Source: Streptomyces sp. NBC_01381
GTDB lineage: Bacteria > Actinomycetota > Actinomycetes > Streptomycetales > Streptomycetaceae
NCBI RefSeq assembly: GCF_026340305.1
Contig: NZ_JAPEPI010000001.1
Location: forward strand, 1,798,001 to 1,862,000
DNA: 64,000 nt
Direction: 5' to 3'
The notes beneath the pieces were generated by a model that was not told where the DNA came from, ran no database searches, and worked only from the letters and a program-made list of their open reading frames with translations. The translations under genes were made by a program, and so were the position numbers. This document shows, in pieces, positions 9,608-17,719 of this stretch (positions are counted from its first letter, which is position 1; each line of letters opens with the position of its first letter).

Positions 9608-9991
9608 ATGCAAGTCCCGGACTCCGCCCCCGACTTCGAACTCGACCTGCTTGCCGTGCCCAAAGCAGTCCCCGAACTCCGCCGCACCCTCAGCACGTTC
9701 CCCTACGGCCCCCACCCCGACTTCCAGCTCTGCGTCAGCGAACTCCTCAGCAACGTGATCCGGCACCTCGGCGAGGGAACCCCGGTGACCGTCCGCGTCA
9801 CCGGCGCCCCCGGCCGGATTCGCGTGGCCGTCACCGATCCGGACCCCCGCGCCTGGCCCCTCCCCCGCCGCGCGGGCAGCGACGACGAGACGGGGCGCGG
9901 CCTGGCGCTCCTTGACGCGGTCTCGCTGCGGTGGGGCGTGGAGCAGGGGGCGGACAGCAAGACCGTCTGGTGTGAGCTGGGGGAGGGGTAG
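9608..9991 (+). CDS. HATPase_c / RsbW-like ATP-binding protein
   Basis: A 127-residue single-domain GHKL ATP-binding protein. An N-box is visible in CVSELLSNVIRHLGEG, a G1-like VAVTDPDPR and a G2-like ETGRGLALLDAV. This is the usual size of anti-sigma-type kinases in Streptomyces XRE/DUF397 loci. GGAAGG lies at suitable spacing before the ATG. Its divergent position next to the XRE-DUF5753 gene suggests shared control. Whether it binds a sigma factor or another protein cannot be told. Confidence 0.85.
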   Translation: MQVPDSAPDFELDLLAVPKAVPELRRTLSTFPYGPHPDFQLCVSELLSNVIRHLGEGTPVTVRVTGAPGRIRVAVTDPDPRAWPLPRRAGSDDETGRGLALLDAVSLRWGVEQGADSKTVWCELGEG

Positions 9992-10324
9992 GTGCTGAGC
10001 CGCCTGCTCGCGCGGCTGCTGCCCGGTACGGGCGTACGACGCCGGGCCCGCGTCACCCGGCCAGAGCCGCAGCCACCGAAACCCGGAAAGCCGAACCCCA
10101 GGCCCAGCCCCCGAAACCTCCCCCGCAGCCCCTACGCCCGCGAGGTCACCGAGGGGCAACCCATCGACGTCAGCGGCACCCCCCTCACCCGCCCCTACTA
10201 CCGCGCCGCAGAGCACCGCCTCCTCCAAGCCGAACGGCGGCTGGCGCTGGCCCTCGCGCTGGAGGGCGTGGACTACGGGCCGGCCGTGATCCACGGCATC
10301 GCGCTGCCCGTGAGCCTGGCCTGA
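9992..10324 (+). CDS. Hypothetical protein following the ATPase gene
   Basis: A 110-residue basic, proline-rich protein beginning with a GTG directly after the TAG of the ATPase gene, so probably co-translated. The first 50 residues are low-complexity (Arg/Pro); the C-terminal half contains an amphipathic helix (YRAAEHRLLQAERRLALALA). No domain recognised and no clear signal peptide. It may be a companion of the upstream HATPase protein; function unknown. Confidence 0.6.
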   Translation: MLSRLLARLLPGTGVRRRARVTRPEPQPPKPGKPNPRPSPRNLPRSPYAREVTEGQPIDVSGTPLTRPYYRAAEHRLLQAERRLALALALEGVDYGPAVIHGIALPVSLA

Positions 10325-10346
10325 GCGGGATTCCGGATGTTCCGTG

Positions 10347-11177
10347 TCAGCCGGTCATGACGACCATGGCTCCCGTGGACGGAGGCGCGGACGGGGTCGC
10401 CGACGGCGGCACGGGGGCCGTCACCGGTGCGCCGAAGTCCGACAGCGCGAAGTTGACGTGGACGGACCTGCCCCCGTTCCGGTAGCTGAGCCTGGCCAGC
10501 ACGAGGCGTCCCTCCTTCATGTACGCGTCTACGGATACCGGCTGGTCAGGGTCCTCCTCGGCCAGGTGGAGGGCGTCGATGTCGTCGCGGGATTTCGCGG
10601 CCATGCGCACGGTCAGCGCGCGGTGGTCGAGCACGCCGCGATAGTGGGTGGCGTTGATGCCGTAGACGGGGTCCGGGCTCGCCTTCTTGACTTTGCTGGT
10701 GGCTGCGATCTGGTCCAGGAGGTGCTGCGGGTCGTTGACCGGGGCGCGCAGGAAGTAGTGGGACTCGGCCTTTGAGCGGGTGGTCACGAGCCACCGGTCC
10801 TTGCCGGTCCCGAGGTAGACCTTGTCACCTGCGAAGACCTGGTCGAGCCGTTCGATGGGGTTGGGGCCGCTCTTCTGGACGACGAGATTCCCGCGGTCGC
10901 GGGCGAGGTCGAAGGGGCCGTTCATGGTGAGGAGAATCTTCTTCCCCTCGTCTTGGAAGATGATCGTCTCGTTGATCTTGACGCTCGTGCCGCGGGTGGC
11001 CTCAACGGCGTTGCGCAACGCCTTGGCCGCGGGGGAATCGTCGGCGGCGGGCTTCTCGGAGGCGCCGCGCGCACCTCCGCTGCCGCCGGGGTCCGGCGCG
11101 CAGCCTGCCGCGGTGAGGCCGGTGAGAGCGGTGAGGGCGAGGGCCAAGGCAAGGGGCGCTGGTGCAGTGCGACGCAT
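10347..11177 (-). CDS. Putative lipoprotein (LolA/LppX-like fold)
   Basis: A 276-residue exported protein. An Arg-containing start, a hydrophobic core and a lipobox-like TAAGC give a likely lipid-anchored Cys near residue 26, followed by a Gly/Ser/Pro linker. The body has alternating strands typical of actinobacterial lipoproteins with LolA/LppX-like folds (KINETIIFQDEGKKILLTMN, WLVTTRSKAESHYF). The C-terminus is Pro/Ser/Thr rich. GAGGAG lies just before the ATG. It stands alone, convergent with 9992-10324. Ligand unknown; such proteins are thought to carry lipids or sense the envelope. Confidence 0.82.
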   Translation of the reverse strand: MRRTAPAPLALALALTALTGLTAAGCAPDPGGSGGARGASEKPAADDSPAAKALRNAVEATRGTSVKINETIIFQDEGKKILLTMNGPFDLARDRGNLVVQKSGPNPIERLDQVFAGDKVYLGTGKDRWLVTTRSKAESHYFLRAPVNDPQHLLDQIAATSKVKKASPDPVYGINATHYRGVLDHRALTVRMAAKSRDDIDALHLAEEDPDQPVSVDAYMKEGRLVLARLSYRNGGRSVHVNFALSDFGAPVTAPVPPSATPSAPPSTGAMVVMTG

Positions 11178-11348
11178 GTCTCCTCGTGCGGGTCGAAGTC
11201 GGCGCCGGCGTGGGGGCAGCAGCTCAGTTCAGTCTCGGCTGGCACAGCGGGGGCGAGCGTACACTCGCGCCCCGACGCGGGCGTGGCGAGGGTCCGTGAT
11301 CCCTGCGGTCCTCGAACTGGCGGCAATGGAAAATGGAAAGGTGACCCC

Positions 11349-12101
11349 ATGAACGCCCCCATGAATGCTCCCAGTAACGCCTCCAGCAATGCCCCCATCA
11401 ACGCCCCCATGAAGACCATCGGGCTGCTCGGCGGCATGAGTTGGGAGTCCAGCGCCGAGTACTACCGGCTGCTCAACGAACTCGTACGCGAGCGCCTCGG
11501 CGGACTGCACTCCGCCCGCTGCGTGCTCTACTCCGTGGATTTCGCCGAGATCGAGCGGCTGCAAGTGGCGGGGGAGTGGGAGCGGGCGGGGGAGGTGCTG
11601 GCCGCCGCCGCCAAGGGAGTTGAGGCCGCCGGCGCCGATTTCGTGCTCATCTGCACCAACACCATGCACAAGGTCGCCGACCAGGTGCAGGGCGCCCTCT
11701 CCGTGCCGCTGCTCCACCTCGCGGACGCGACCGCCGATGCCGTGCTCGATGCAGGGGTGCGGCGTGTGGGGCTGCTCGGTACGGCGTTCACCATGGAGCA
11801 GGACTTCTATCGGGAGCGGCTTGTCTCGCGGGGGTTGGACGTCCTTGTTCCGGATGCGGCGGGGCGGGCGCTTGTGCACCGGGTGATTTACGAGGAGTTG
11901 TGCGTGGGGGTCGTGCGGGACGAGTCCCGTGCGGCGTATCAGGAGGTCATCGCGGACCTCGTGCGTGACGGCGCCGAGGGAGTGATCCTCGGGTGCACGG
12001 AGATCGAGCTGCTCATCTCCCAGGAACACAGCGACGTCCCGCTGTTCCCCACGACGCGGATCCACGCGGAGGCAGCCGTGGCCGCGGCGCTGCAGAGCTG
12101 A
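11349..12101 (+). CDS. Aspartate/glutamate racemase family protein
   Basis: A 250-residue cofactor-independent racemase of the aspartate/glutamate family, producing D-amino acids. The two catalytic cysteines lie in VLICTNTMH and VILGCTEIELL, and the N-terminus of the fold is MKTIGLLGGMSWESS. A good GGAAAGG favours the ATG at 11349. This adds 20 residues made of five four-residue repeats (NAPM, NAPS, NASS, NAPI, NAPM), coded by 12-bp tandem repeats. The likely ancestral ATG is 11409, which has no ribosome site of its own. YgeA-like substrate range; exact amino acid unknown. Confidence 0.9.
   Translation: MNAPMNAPSNASSNAPINAPMKTIGLLGGMSWESSAEYYRLLNELVRERLGGLHSARCVLYSVDFAEIERLQVAGEWERAGEVLAAAAKGVEAAGADFVLICTNTMHKVADQVQGALSVPLLHLADATADAVLDAGVRRVGLLGTAFTMEQDFYRERLVSRGLDVLVPDAAGRALVHRVIYEELCVGVVRDESRAAYQEVIADLVRDGAEGVILGCTEIELLISQEHSDVPLFPTTRIHAEAAVAAALQS
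11352..11411 (+). repeat. Five 12-bp tandem repeats extending the racemase N-terminus
   Basis: Units AACGCCCCCATG, AATGCTCCCAGT, AACGCCTCCAGC, AATGCCCCCATC and AACGCCCCCATG follow one another in frame. The last unit ends with the probable original start codon of the racemase, so repeat expansion appears to have moved the start upstream. Confidence 0.85.
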
Positions 12102-12110
12102 AGAGAAAAG

Positions 12111-12157
12111 CAATCGCCGGACGGGCAGCTCAACTCATTGAGCCCGTCCGGCGATTG
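12111..12157. terminator. Bidirectional hairpin terminator
   Basis: A perfect 16-bp inverted repeat (CAATCGCCGGACGGGC at 12111-12126; its complement at 12142-12157), with further pairing inside the loop. It sits between the converging racemase and sigma factor genes. Confidence 0.9.
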
Positions 12158-12182
12158 AGGACAGCTTGGGCAACGCGCGGGG

Positions 12183-13145
12183 TCACTCCTCGACGGTCAG
12201 ACCCTTGCGGAGCTTGACCAGCGTGCGTGACAGCAGGCGCGACACGTGCATCTGCGAGATGCCCAGCTCATCGCCTATCTCCGACTGCGTCATGTTGGCG
12301 ACGAAGCGGAGCGACAGGATCTTCCGGTCACGCGGCGGCAGTTCGGCGATCAGCGGCTTCAACGACTCGACGTACTCGATGCCTTCGAGCCCGTGGTCCT
12401 CGTAACCGATGCGGTCCGCGAGCGCGCCCTCGGAGTCGTCCTCCTCCGGCTGGGCGTCCAGCGAGCTTGCCGTGTACGCGTTGGAGGCGGCCATGCCCTC
12501 CACGACCTCGTCGTTGGAGATGCCCAGGCGCTCGGCGAGCTCGCCCACCGTGGGGGCGCGATCGAACTGCTGGGCGAGTTCGTCGCCCGCCTTGGCGAGG
12601 TCCAGTCGGAGTTCCTGAAGGCGGCGCGGCACGCGCACCGACCAACTCGTGTCGCGGAAGAAGCGCTTGATCTCACCGACGATGGTCGGCATGGCGAAGG
12701 TGGGGAACTCGACGCCGCGGCTGAGCTCGAAGCGGTCGATCGCCTTGATCAGGCCGATGGTGCCGACCTGGATGATGTCCTCCATCGGCTCGCTGCGGGA
12801 GCGGAACCGGGAGGCGGCGAACTTCACCAGGGCGAGGTTGAGTTCGACCAGCGTGTTGCGGACGTACGCGTACTCGTGGGTGCCTTCCTCGAGCGACTCG
12901 AGGCGTTCGAAGAGCGTCTTGGACAGAGCCCTCGCGTCCAGCGGCCCCACCTCGGCGTACGGCGGGATCTCGGGCAGATCGGCGAGCCCGTTCTCCAGGG
13001 CTTCCGCGTCTGGCGCGGACTGCGGGGCCGGAGAGACTTCCGGCGTGCCGTCCGTGCGGGGGCCCGGGATCGCTGTCTCGATGCGGTGCGGCGGGAGTGT
13101 CGACGTCGCCTGGTCAGTATGCGATTCGTCGAGCCGGGGTGACAT
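12183..13145 (-). CDS. RNA polymerase sigma factor, SigB/SigF subfamily (sigI-like locus)
   Basis: A 320-residue alternative sigma factor. Region 2 is in LVKFAASRFRSRSEPMEDII and VGTIGLIKAIDRFELSRGVE, region 3 in RAPTVGELAERLGI, and region 4 in LPPRDRKILSLRFVANMTQS with the helix-turn-helix IGDELGISQMHVSRLLSR. The ATG at 13145 has GGAGGA four bases ahead; starts at 13157 or 13169 are possible. A STAS antagonist and a HATPase protein follow on the opposite strand, the normal partner-switching set. Order and hut linkage recall the S. coelicolor sigI-arsI-prsI locus. Stress-type sigma factor held by an anti-sigma kinase. Confidence 0.93.
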   Translation of the reverse strand: MSPRLDESHTDQATSTLPPHRIETAIPGPRTDGTPEVSPAPQSAPDAEALENGLADLPEIPPYAEVGPLDARALSKTLFERLESLEEGTHEYAYVRNTLVELNLALVKFAASRFRSRSEPMEDIIQVGTIGLIKAIDRFELSRGVEFPTFAMPTIVGEIKRFFRDTSWSVRVPRRLQELRLDLAKAGDELAQQFDRAPTVGELAERLGISNDEVVEGMAASNAYTASSLDAQPEEDDSEGALADRIGYEDHGLEGIEYVESLKPLIAELPPRDRKILSLRFVANMTQSEIGDELGISQMHVSRLLSRTLVKLRKGLTVEE

Positions 13146-13317
13146 GGTGTCCTCCATCGTTCTCGGCATATGGCTGCCGATGCCAATACGTGCACTGCGG
13201 TGTGCGGCGCCTCCAAAGCCGTCCGTGTTGATTGCTGTCTCTTCTACCCCTACCCGCTTGAACAGCTCAGTCGCAAGTGCGTTCTGCGACGAAATGTCCG
13301 AATTCGGGGGGATGTTC

Positions 13318-13323
13318 GGGTAC
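13318..13323 (+). promoter_or_regulatory. GGGTAC element, possible SigB-type -10
   Basis: GGGTAC, the -10 sequence of Streptomyces SigB/SigH-class promoters, lies about 60 bases ahead of the STAS gene. A clear GTTT-type -35 is not obvious at the right distance, so autoregulation by this sigma class is only suggested. Confidence 0.3.
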
Positions 13324-13383
13324 CCGGGGCGTACTGAGGGCGGTAATGTTCAAGGGCGTCATCAACAGCCACGACGGTCGGAA

Positions 13384-13764
13384 GTGAGTGACGGAATGGA
13401 CCGCGGGACGGTCGGCAGCGCACATCGGGGCCGACTTCTGGTCGAAGTGCGAGGAGAGGGCCCGAGTGCCGTCGTGACTCCGGCGGGTGAGTTGGATCAC
13501 CACACCGCCGATTTGTTGCGTGAGCCACTCGAGAGCTGCCTCGACGACGGCTTCTCGCGGCTTGTCATCGACTGTTCGGGGCTGGAGTTCATGGACTCCA
13601 CGGGGCTCAATGTGCTTCTCGGCGCCCGGCTCAAAGCCGAGGCCGCGGGAGGCGGAGTCCATTTGGCAGGGATGCAGCCGGTGGTGGCCCGGGTCTTCGA
13701 GATCACTGGTGCCGATGCGGTCTTCACCGTCCACGAGACGCTAGAAGCGGCGCTGACCCTCTGA
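13384..13764 (+). CDS. Anti-sigma factor antagonist (STAS domain)
   Basis: A 126-residue STAS protein of the RsbV/BldG type. The switch region LVIDCSGLEFMDSTGLNVLL carries the Ser/Thr normally phosphorylated by the partner kinase, and GELDHHTADLL is a typical second strand and helix. The GTG at 13384 is used; an ATG at 13396 is equally plausible. Divergent from the sigma gene and followed by a HATPase anti-sigma gene after a repeat-bearing gap, it should release the sigma factor by binding the anti-sigma protein when dephosphorylated. Confidence 0.9.
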   Translation: MSDGMDRGTVGSAHRGRLLVEVRGEGPSAVVTPAGELDHHTADLLREPLESCLDDGFSRLVIDCSGLEFMDSTGLNVLLGARLKAEAAGGGVHLAGMQPVVARVFEITGADAVFTVHETLEAALTL

Positions 13765-13909
13765 GCGGGGCGCCCGCTGACGGTACGTACTCAAGAGTTA
13801 CGCGCCAGTTGTCCCTGCGTGATCGTCGCGTTACCAGCGTCACACGGGTCGCACCGAATAAGTGGGTGTTCTCACGGTTCGGCCGGGCAGGAGACACCCT
13901 GGATCCGTC

Positions 13910-14002
13910 AGCAGAAGTCCGGTCAGAGGTCCGGTCAGGAGTCCCGTCGGAAGTCGCGTCAGAAGTCTCTAAATCAATCTTGTCCAGTTTCTTGTCCAGA
14001 GT
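13910..14002 (+). repeat. 12-bp tandem repeats ahead of the anti-sigma gene
   Basis: Five degenerate 12-bp units (type GTCAGAAGTCCG) fill 13910-13969. Two more 12-bp units (CTTGTCCAGTTT, CTTGTCCAGAGT) fill 13979-14002. They lie 27-119 bases ahead of the HATPase start, inside the 264-base gap that separates it from the STAS gene. Confidence 0.8.
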
Positions 14003-14028
14003 CCCCTTGTCGGTGAGGTGAAGCGCTG

Positions 14029-14544
14029 ATGAGCACCACCCGGCCTTACTCGCCGGGCGACCGCGGCCCGGAGTCGGAGGCCGCCGTCGCGGACGCTCCC
14101 GAGGGCCCGGCCTCCGCGGCTGCGGTCGGTCAGGGTCGCCAGGTCCGCAGGCTGAGCCTGAACGGCGCGAGCGGCATCGTCCCGCTCGCCCGGGACTTCG
14201 CGCGCCAGGCCCTGCAGGCGTGGGGCTGGCTGCCCGCGGCGGGCGCCGATCAGCGCGCGGCTGCGGAGGATGTCCTCCTCGTCGTCTCCGAGCTGGTGAC
14301 CAACGCGTGTCTGCACGCCGAGGGTCCGGACGAGCTGTGGCTCTCCTCCGACGCCAAGGTGCTGCGCATAGAGGTCTCCGACCGCGGCGCGGGCCAGCCG
14401 GCGCCGCGCACGCCGCACCGCGCGGGGCGGCCCGGCGGGCACGGGATGTTCATCGTGCAGCGGCTCTGCCTGGACTGGGGGGTCGTCAGAACCCCCGGCG
14501 TCTCCGGCAAGACGGTGTGGGCGGAGCTGAGCGCGCCCGTGTAG
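14029..14544 (+). CDS. Anti-sigma regulatory factor (HATPase_c, RsbW-like)
   Basis: A 171-residue protein with a disordered first 35 residues and a GHKL ATPase domain. The N-box is in EDVLLVVSELVTNACLHAEG, G1 in IEVSDRGAGQPAP and G2 in GRPGGHGMFIVQRLCLDWGV. It should bind the SigB/F-type sigma factor at 12183 and phosphorylate the STAS antagonist at 13384. A strong hairpin follows, so it ends its transcript. Likely the PrsI counterpart, judging by order. Confidence 0.9.
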   Translation: MSTTRPYSPGDRGPESEAAVADAPEGPASAAAVGQGRQVRRLSLNGASGIVPLARDFARQALQAWGWLPAAGADQRAAAEDVLLVVSELVTNACLHAEGPDELWLSSDAKVLRIEVSDRGAGQPAPRTPHRAGRPGGHGMFIVQRLCLDWGVVRTPGVSGKTVWAELSAPV

Positions 14545-14609
14545 TGCGCGCCCGGGCCGCCCTTCGTAGCGTCCGCCCAATTCCCCCTTGGGTTACCCGC
14601 GGTTCGTTC

Positions 14610-14639
14610 ACGCGCCGGATCACTACAGATCCGGCGCGT
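14610..14639 (+). terminator. Hairpin terminator after anti-sigma gene
   Basis: A perfect 12-bp stem, ACGCGCCGGATC (14610-14621) and its complement (14628-14639), with a six-base loop and followed by TTCTTTG. It separates the sigma regulatory genes from the surface-protein operon. Confidence 0.88.
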
Positions 14640-14751
14640 TCTTTGTCTTCCCTCGGCAAGGCGCCGGGCGTACCTTGAGCGCCCAATCTGATGTGCCGTC
14701 AGTAAATCCGCACCCCGCGGCACGCCACGACCGGCATGAGGGGAACTTGAG

Positions 14752-15483
14752 GTGTCTCACCAGAAACGCAGGGCCGCACTCGCGCTCGCCACGGTTCTGG
14801 CCGGTGGCTCGGCGGTGCTGATGGCCGCCCCCGCCGCGCAGGCCGAGGTCCAGGACGTCAACTACCAGTGCAAGACGCCCATCGGGAACAAGGGCGCGGT
14901 CTCGCCGATCGACATCAAGAGCGTCAAGAGCGGCAGCGGCTACAAACTCACCATGTCCTTCCAGAAGGGCGTCTCCTCCAGCCCCGTGGAGCTCGGCAAG
15001 GGCGCGATGAAGCCGAGCGCGCTGATCAAGCTGGGCGGCGCCGAGAGCGGCACGGTCCCGGTGTCCGGGGCGCCCAACGACAAGGCGATCCCCGCCAACA
15101 CCCCCATCAAGATCAGCGATCTGACCGGGACGTACACGCCGAAGAGGAGCGGCAAGGTCACCTTCACCGCCGGTGTCCTGACCATCAAGGCACTCGGTAC
15201 GACGACGACGTGCACCCCGTCCAACAGCCCCAAGCCCTCGCTCTCCCTGGACGTGAAGGGTTCGGGCGGCGGCGACGAGGGCGGCACCACAGGCGGCGGA
15301 TCGAGTGATGACAGCGGCTCCGGCGGCTCGGCGAGCGCCCCCTCCGGCGGCGACGAACTCCCGCAGACCGGACCCGCGGACTCCGCGATCGCGCTCGGCA
15401 CCCTCGGCGGCACGGTGCTGCTCGCGGGCGCGGCCGGTGCGCTGTGGCTGACCCGCAGGAACCAGGCGGCGCGTTCGCGATAG
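14752..15483 (+). CDS. Secreted LPXTG-anchored surface protein
   Basis: A 243-residue exported protein: signal peptide 1-31, a beta-rich domain bounded by two cysteines (YQCKTPIG at 38-45 and TTCTP at 152-156) that could form a disulfide, a Gly/Ser/Asp linker, then LPQTG at 203-207, a hydrophobic helix and an Arg-containing tail. This is a complete sortase sorting signal. The same Cys-bounded domain recurs in the product of 17716-19059. The GTG start follows GAGGGGA. First gene of a four-gene envelope cluster; role likely structural or adhesive. Confidence 0.88.
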   Translation: MSHQKRRAALALATVLAGGSAVLMAAPAAQAEVQDVNYQCKTPIGNKGAVSPIDIKSVKSGSGYKLTMSFQKGVSSSPVELGKGAMKPSALIKLGGAESGTVPVSGAPNDKAIPANTPIKISDLTGTYTPKRSGKVTFTAGVLTIKALGTTTTCTPSNSPKPSLSLDVKGSGGGDEGGTTGGGSSDDSGSGGSASAPSGGDELPQTGPADSAIALGTLGGTVLLAGAAGALWLTRRNQAARSR

Positions 15484-15584
15484 GCGCGGTGCGCGGCGTC
15501 GTGGGGACGCGGTGACCGCGCGCGCCCTCATTCCGACCGCCGCGTACGACGCGTTCATCGCGTACGAAGATCCAGGAGCCGCCG

Positions 15585-16562
15585 ATGCCGTCGCTGCTGT
15601 CCGTTGCCCGCGCTCTCCCCCTGGCCGTGGCCTTACTGGTGACGGGCGCGGCTGTGGCGACTCCCGGGTACGCCGACGAGTCCGGAGCATGGTCCGTCGC
15701 GCCATCGGCCGGAGGCGGGACGCGGCCCGCGAAGGACGGGCGGCCCTACTTCTATGTGGAGGGCACGCCCGGCTCCGTCCTGGAGGACACGGTGACGGTC
15801 ACCAATCCGGGGTCGAAGCCGCGCACGATCGAGCTGACCGGCGCGGACGCGGACAACACGCGGGGCGGCGCCTTCTCCCTGGACCGGGGGAAGCCCACCG
15901 ACACCGGCTCCTGGATCACCTTCGCCCGGCGCGAGGTGAAGGTGCCGCCGCGCACCCGCGCCGAGGTGCCGTTCAGCGTGAGCGTCCCCGAGGGCGCCAT
16001 ACCGGGCGACCACCCCGGGGCGATCGTCGCGCGCGGCGGCGGGCGCGACGCGGGGGTCCGTGTGCATCTGCGGGTCAGCGGCCCGACGCTGTCCGCGCTG
16101 ACGGTGGAGAAGGTGAAGGCGGAGGGTTCGCGCATCACGTACGACATCGTGAACCGCGGCAACACCGTCCTGACCCCGAAGCTGGCGGTCCGCGCCGAGG
16201 GACTCTTCGGCACCCTCCTGGACCGCCCCGCCCGCCCCCTCCCGATCGAACTCCTCCCCGGCCGCAGGGTCACCCTGACGGAACCGTGGAAGGACGCCCC
16301 TTCCCTCGACTCCGCCGAGGTGACCCTCACGGTGACGGCGGCAGGCGGTGCCAGGGGCGAGGCATCGGCCTCGGTGCGCTTTGCGCCGTGGGGCTGGGTG
16401 GCGGGGGCCGGGGCTGCGCTCCTTGGGCTTGCGGGGGCGGCGTTCTGGTTCGTACGCAGACGCAGGGGGCCGGTGGGGGAACCGCCACCGGACGAGCTTG
16501 AACAGGGCAGTACAGAGCGGGAGTTGACGTCAGCGGGGACGGGAAGGGGCGAGCAGCTGTGA
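15585..16562 (+). CDS. Secreted membrane-anchored DUF916-like protein
   Basis: A 325-residue protein with a signal peptide (to about residue 30), a domain resembling the WxL-interacting / DUF916 peptidoglycan-binding domain (WSVAPSAGG, PYFYVEGTPGSVLEDTVTVT, FSVSVPEGAIPGDHPGAIVA), a second beta domain, a transmembrane helix near 268-290 and an Arg-rich cytoplasmic tail. CAGGAG precedes the ATG. Its stop overlaps the next GTG by four bases. In Firmicutes such proteins belong to cell-surface complexes with WxL and LPXTG partners; the same job is inferred here. Confidence 0.82.
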   Translation: MPSLLSVARALPLAVALLVTGAAVATPGYADESGAWSVAPSAGGGTRPAKDGRPYFYVEGTPGSVLEDTVTVTNPGSKPRTIELTGADADNTRGGAFSLDRGKPTDTGSWITFARREVKVPPRTRAEVPFSVSVPEGAIPGDHPGAIVARGGGRDAGVRVHLRVSGPTLSALTVEKVKAEGSRITYDIVNRGNTVLTPKLAVRAEGLFGTLLDRPARPLPIELLPGRRVTLTEPWKDAPSLDSAEVTLTVTAAGGARGEASASVRFAPWGWVAGAGAALLGLAGAAFWFVRRRRGPVGEPPPDELEQGSTERELTSAGTGRGEQL

Positions 16563-17719
16563 ACGGCTACCGGAAGGGGCTGCCCGCGTTGTTGGCAGTA
16601 GTGGCCCTGCTCGGCTTCGCGCTGATGCCGCAGGCGTCCGCCGCGGCCAAGCCAGAAGTGACCCTCTCCAAGACCCAGGCCGGCAAGGGCGGCGACATCA
16701 CCGTCAAGGGCAAGGCCTGGCGCCCCGACGCCCTCCTGATGATCCTCATCTGCGGCCAGGCCACCCCGGCCAGAGGCGTCCCCGGCGGCACGAACTCCTG
16801 CGCCAACGCGGAGGGCCTCGCCGTCACCACCAGGAGCGACGGCACCTTCACCAAGAAGCTCCCCGTGGTGGAGCCGCTGGAGCCCTGCCCCTGCGTGGTC
16901 CACGTGGCGACCGTCACGGGGGAGAAGGCCCAGGCGGACGCCCCCTTCAAGGTCGCCGGCCACCCGGTGGAAGCCCTGCCCAAGCAGCAGGGCGGCGGCA
17001 GGCTATCCGTCCTCACCGACACCCGCCTGGAAGGATCCAGCGGCGTACTGAACTGGTTCGGCGCCCCGCCGTCCCGCAAGTTCGTCTTCACGGTGGGCAA
17101 CGTCGGCTCCGCCCCCGTCAAGGACCCGATCTTCCAAGTGGGCACCTCCCACGGCGTGTTCGCCCCGCAGTGGGAGGAGCAGCAGTGGCGCGGCACCATA
17201 GCCCCCGGCAAGAAGGCGCAGATCAAACTGCCGGTGGAGCTCTCGGCGGGAGCGCACGGCAACTACCTGGTCTCGCTGAAGTTCGGCGGCAAGGTCCTCG
17301 CCGAGCAGCCCTGGGGCGTCGGCCGCCCCTGGGGCGTCACCCTCTTCTGGATCCTGCTCTGCGTGGTCGTGCCTGCCGCCGTCTTCCGCATCGGCATGGC
17401 GGTGGTGGACAGGCTCCGCCCGAACCGCCGCGGCGGCGCGCGCACCCGTGCCCCGGGGCGGCACTGCACCGGCAGGCTCGCCGAACTCACCGACCGGCTG
17501 CCGAAGTTGCGGCTGCCTCAGGGGGCGGTCGCGGCGGATCAGGCGGCGCGCGGCAAGCAGCGTACGAAGCCGACCGTCACGGAGGAACCCGGTACGCACA
17601 CGACCACCCTCCCGTGGTTCACCCCTGACACCGACCCCGGCGGGACCGCACCCGCCGGACAGCTCTCCGCACCGTCAGAGAACAGCCCGACGACGAATAC
17701 GACGAAGGGAAACACGTGA
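16559..17719 (+). CDS. Secreted membrane protein with neocarzinostatin-like Ig domain
   Basis: A 386-residue protein with signal peptide 1-28 and an Ig-like domain resembling the neocarzinostatin fold (VTLSKTQAGKGGDITVKGKA, with Cys pairs around residues 65-115). A second beta domain lies near 150-255, then a transmembrane helix about 258-282 (WGVTLFWILLCVVVPAAVF) and a basic, Pro/Thr-rich cytoplasmic tail. It overlaps its neighbours by four bases on both sides, so the last three cluster genes form one translation-coupled unit. Function is unknown; topology matches the preceding DUF916-like protein. Confidence 0.8.
   Translation: MNGYRKGLPALLAVVALLGFALMPQASAAAKPEVTLSKTQAGKGGDITVKGKAWRPDALLMILICGQATPARGVPGGTNSCANAEGLAVTTRSDGTFTKKLPVVEPLEPCPCVVHVATVTGEKAQADAPFKVAGHPVEALPKQQGGGRLSVLTDTRLEGSSGVLNWFGAPPSRKFVFTVGNVGSAPVKDPIFQVGTSHGVFAPQWEEQQWRGTIAPGKKAQIKLPVELSAGAHGNYLVSLKFGGKVLAEQPWGVGRPWGVTLFWILLCVVVPAAVFRIGMAVVDRLRPNRRGGARTRAPGRHCTGRLAELTDRLPKLRLPQGAVAADQAARGKQRTKPTVTEEPGTHTTTLPWFTPDTDPGGTAPAGQLSAPSENSPTTNTTKGNT

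Noticed and set aside
13910..14002. Repeat array considered as a CRISPR
   Set aside because: Units are 12 bp, degenerate and contiguous with no spacers; simple tandem repeats.
13809..14021. Small plus-strand frame with EVRS-type repeats before the anti-sigma gene
   Set aside because: Its repetitive peptide comes from the 12-bp DNA repeats, the start region lacks a ribosome site, and no similar protein is known to me.
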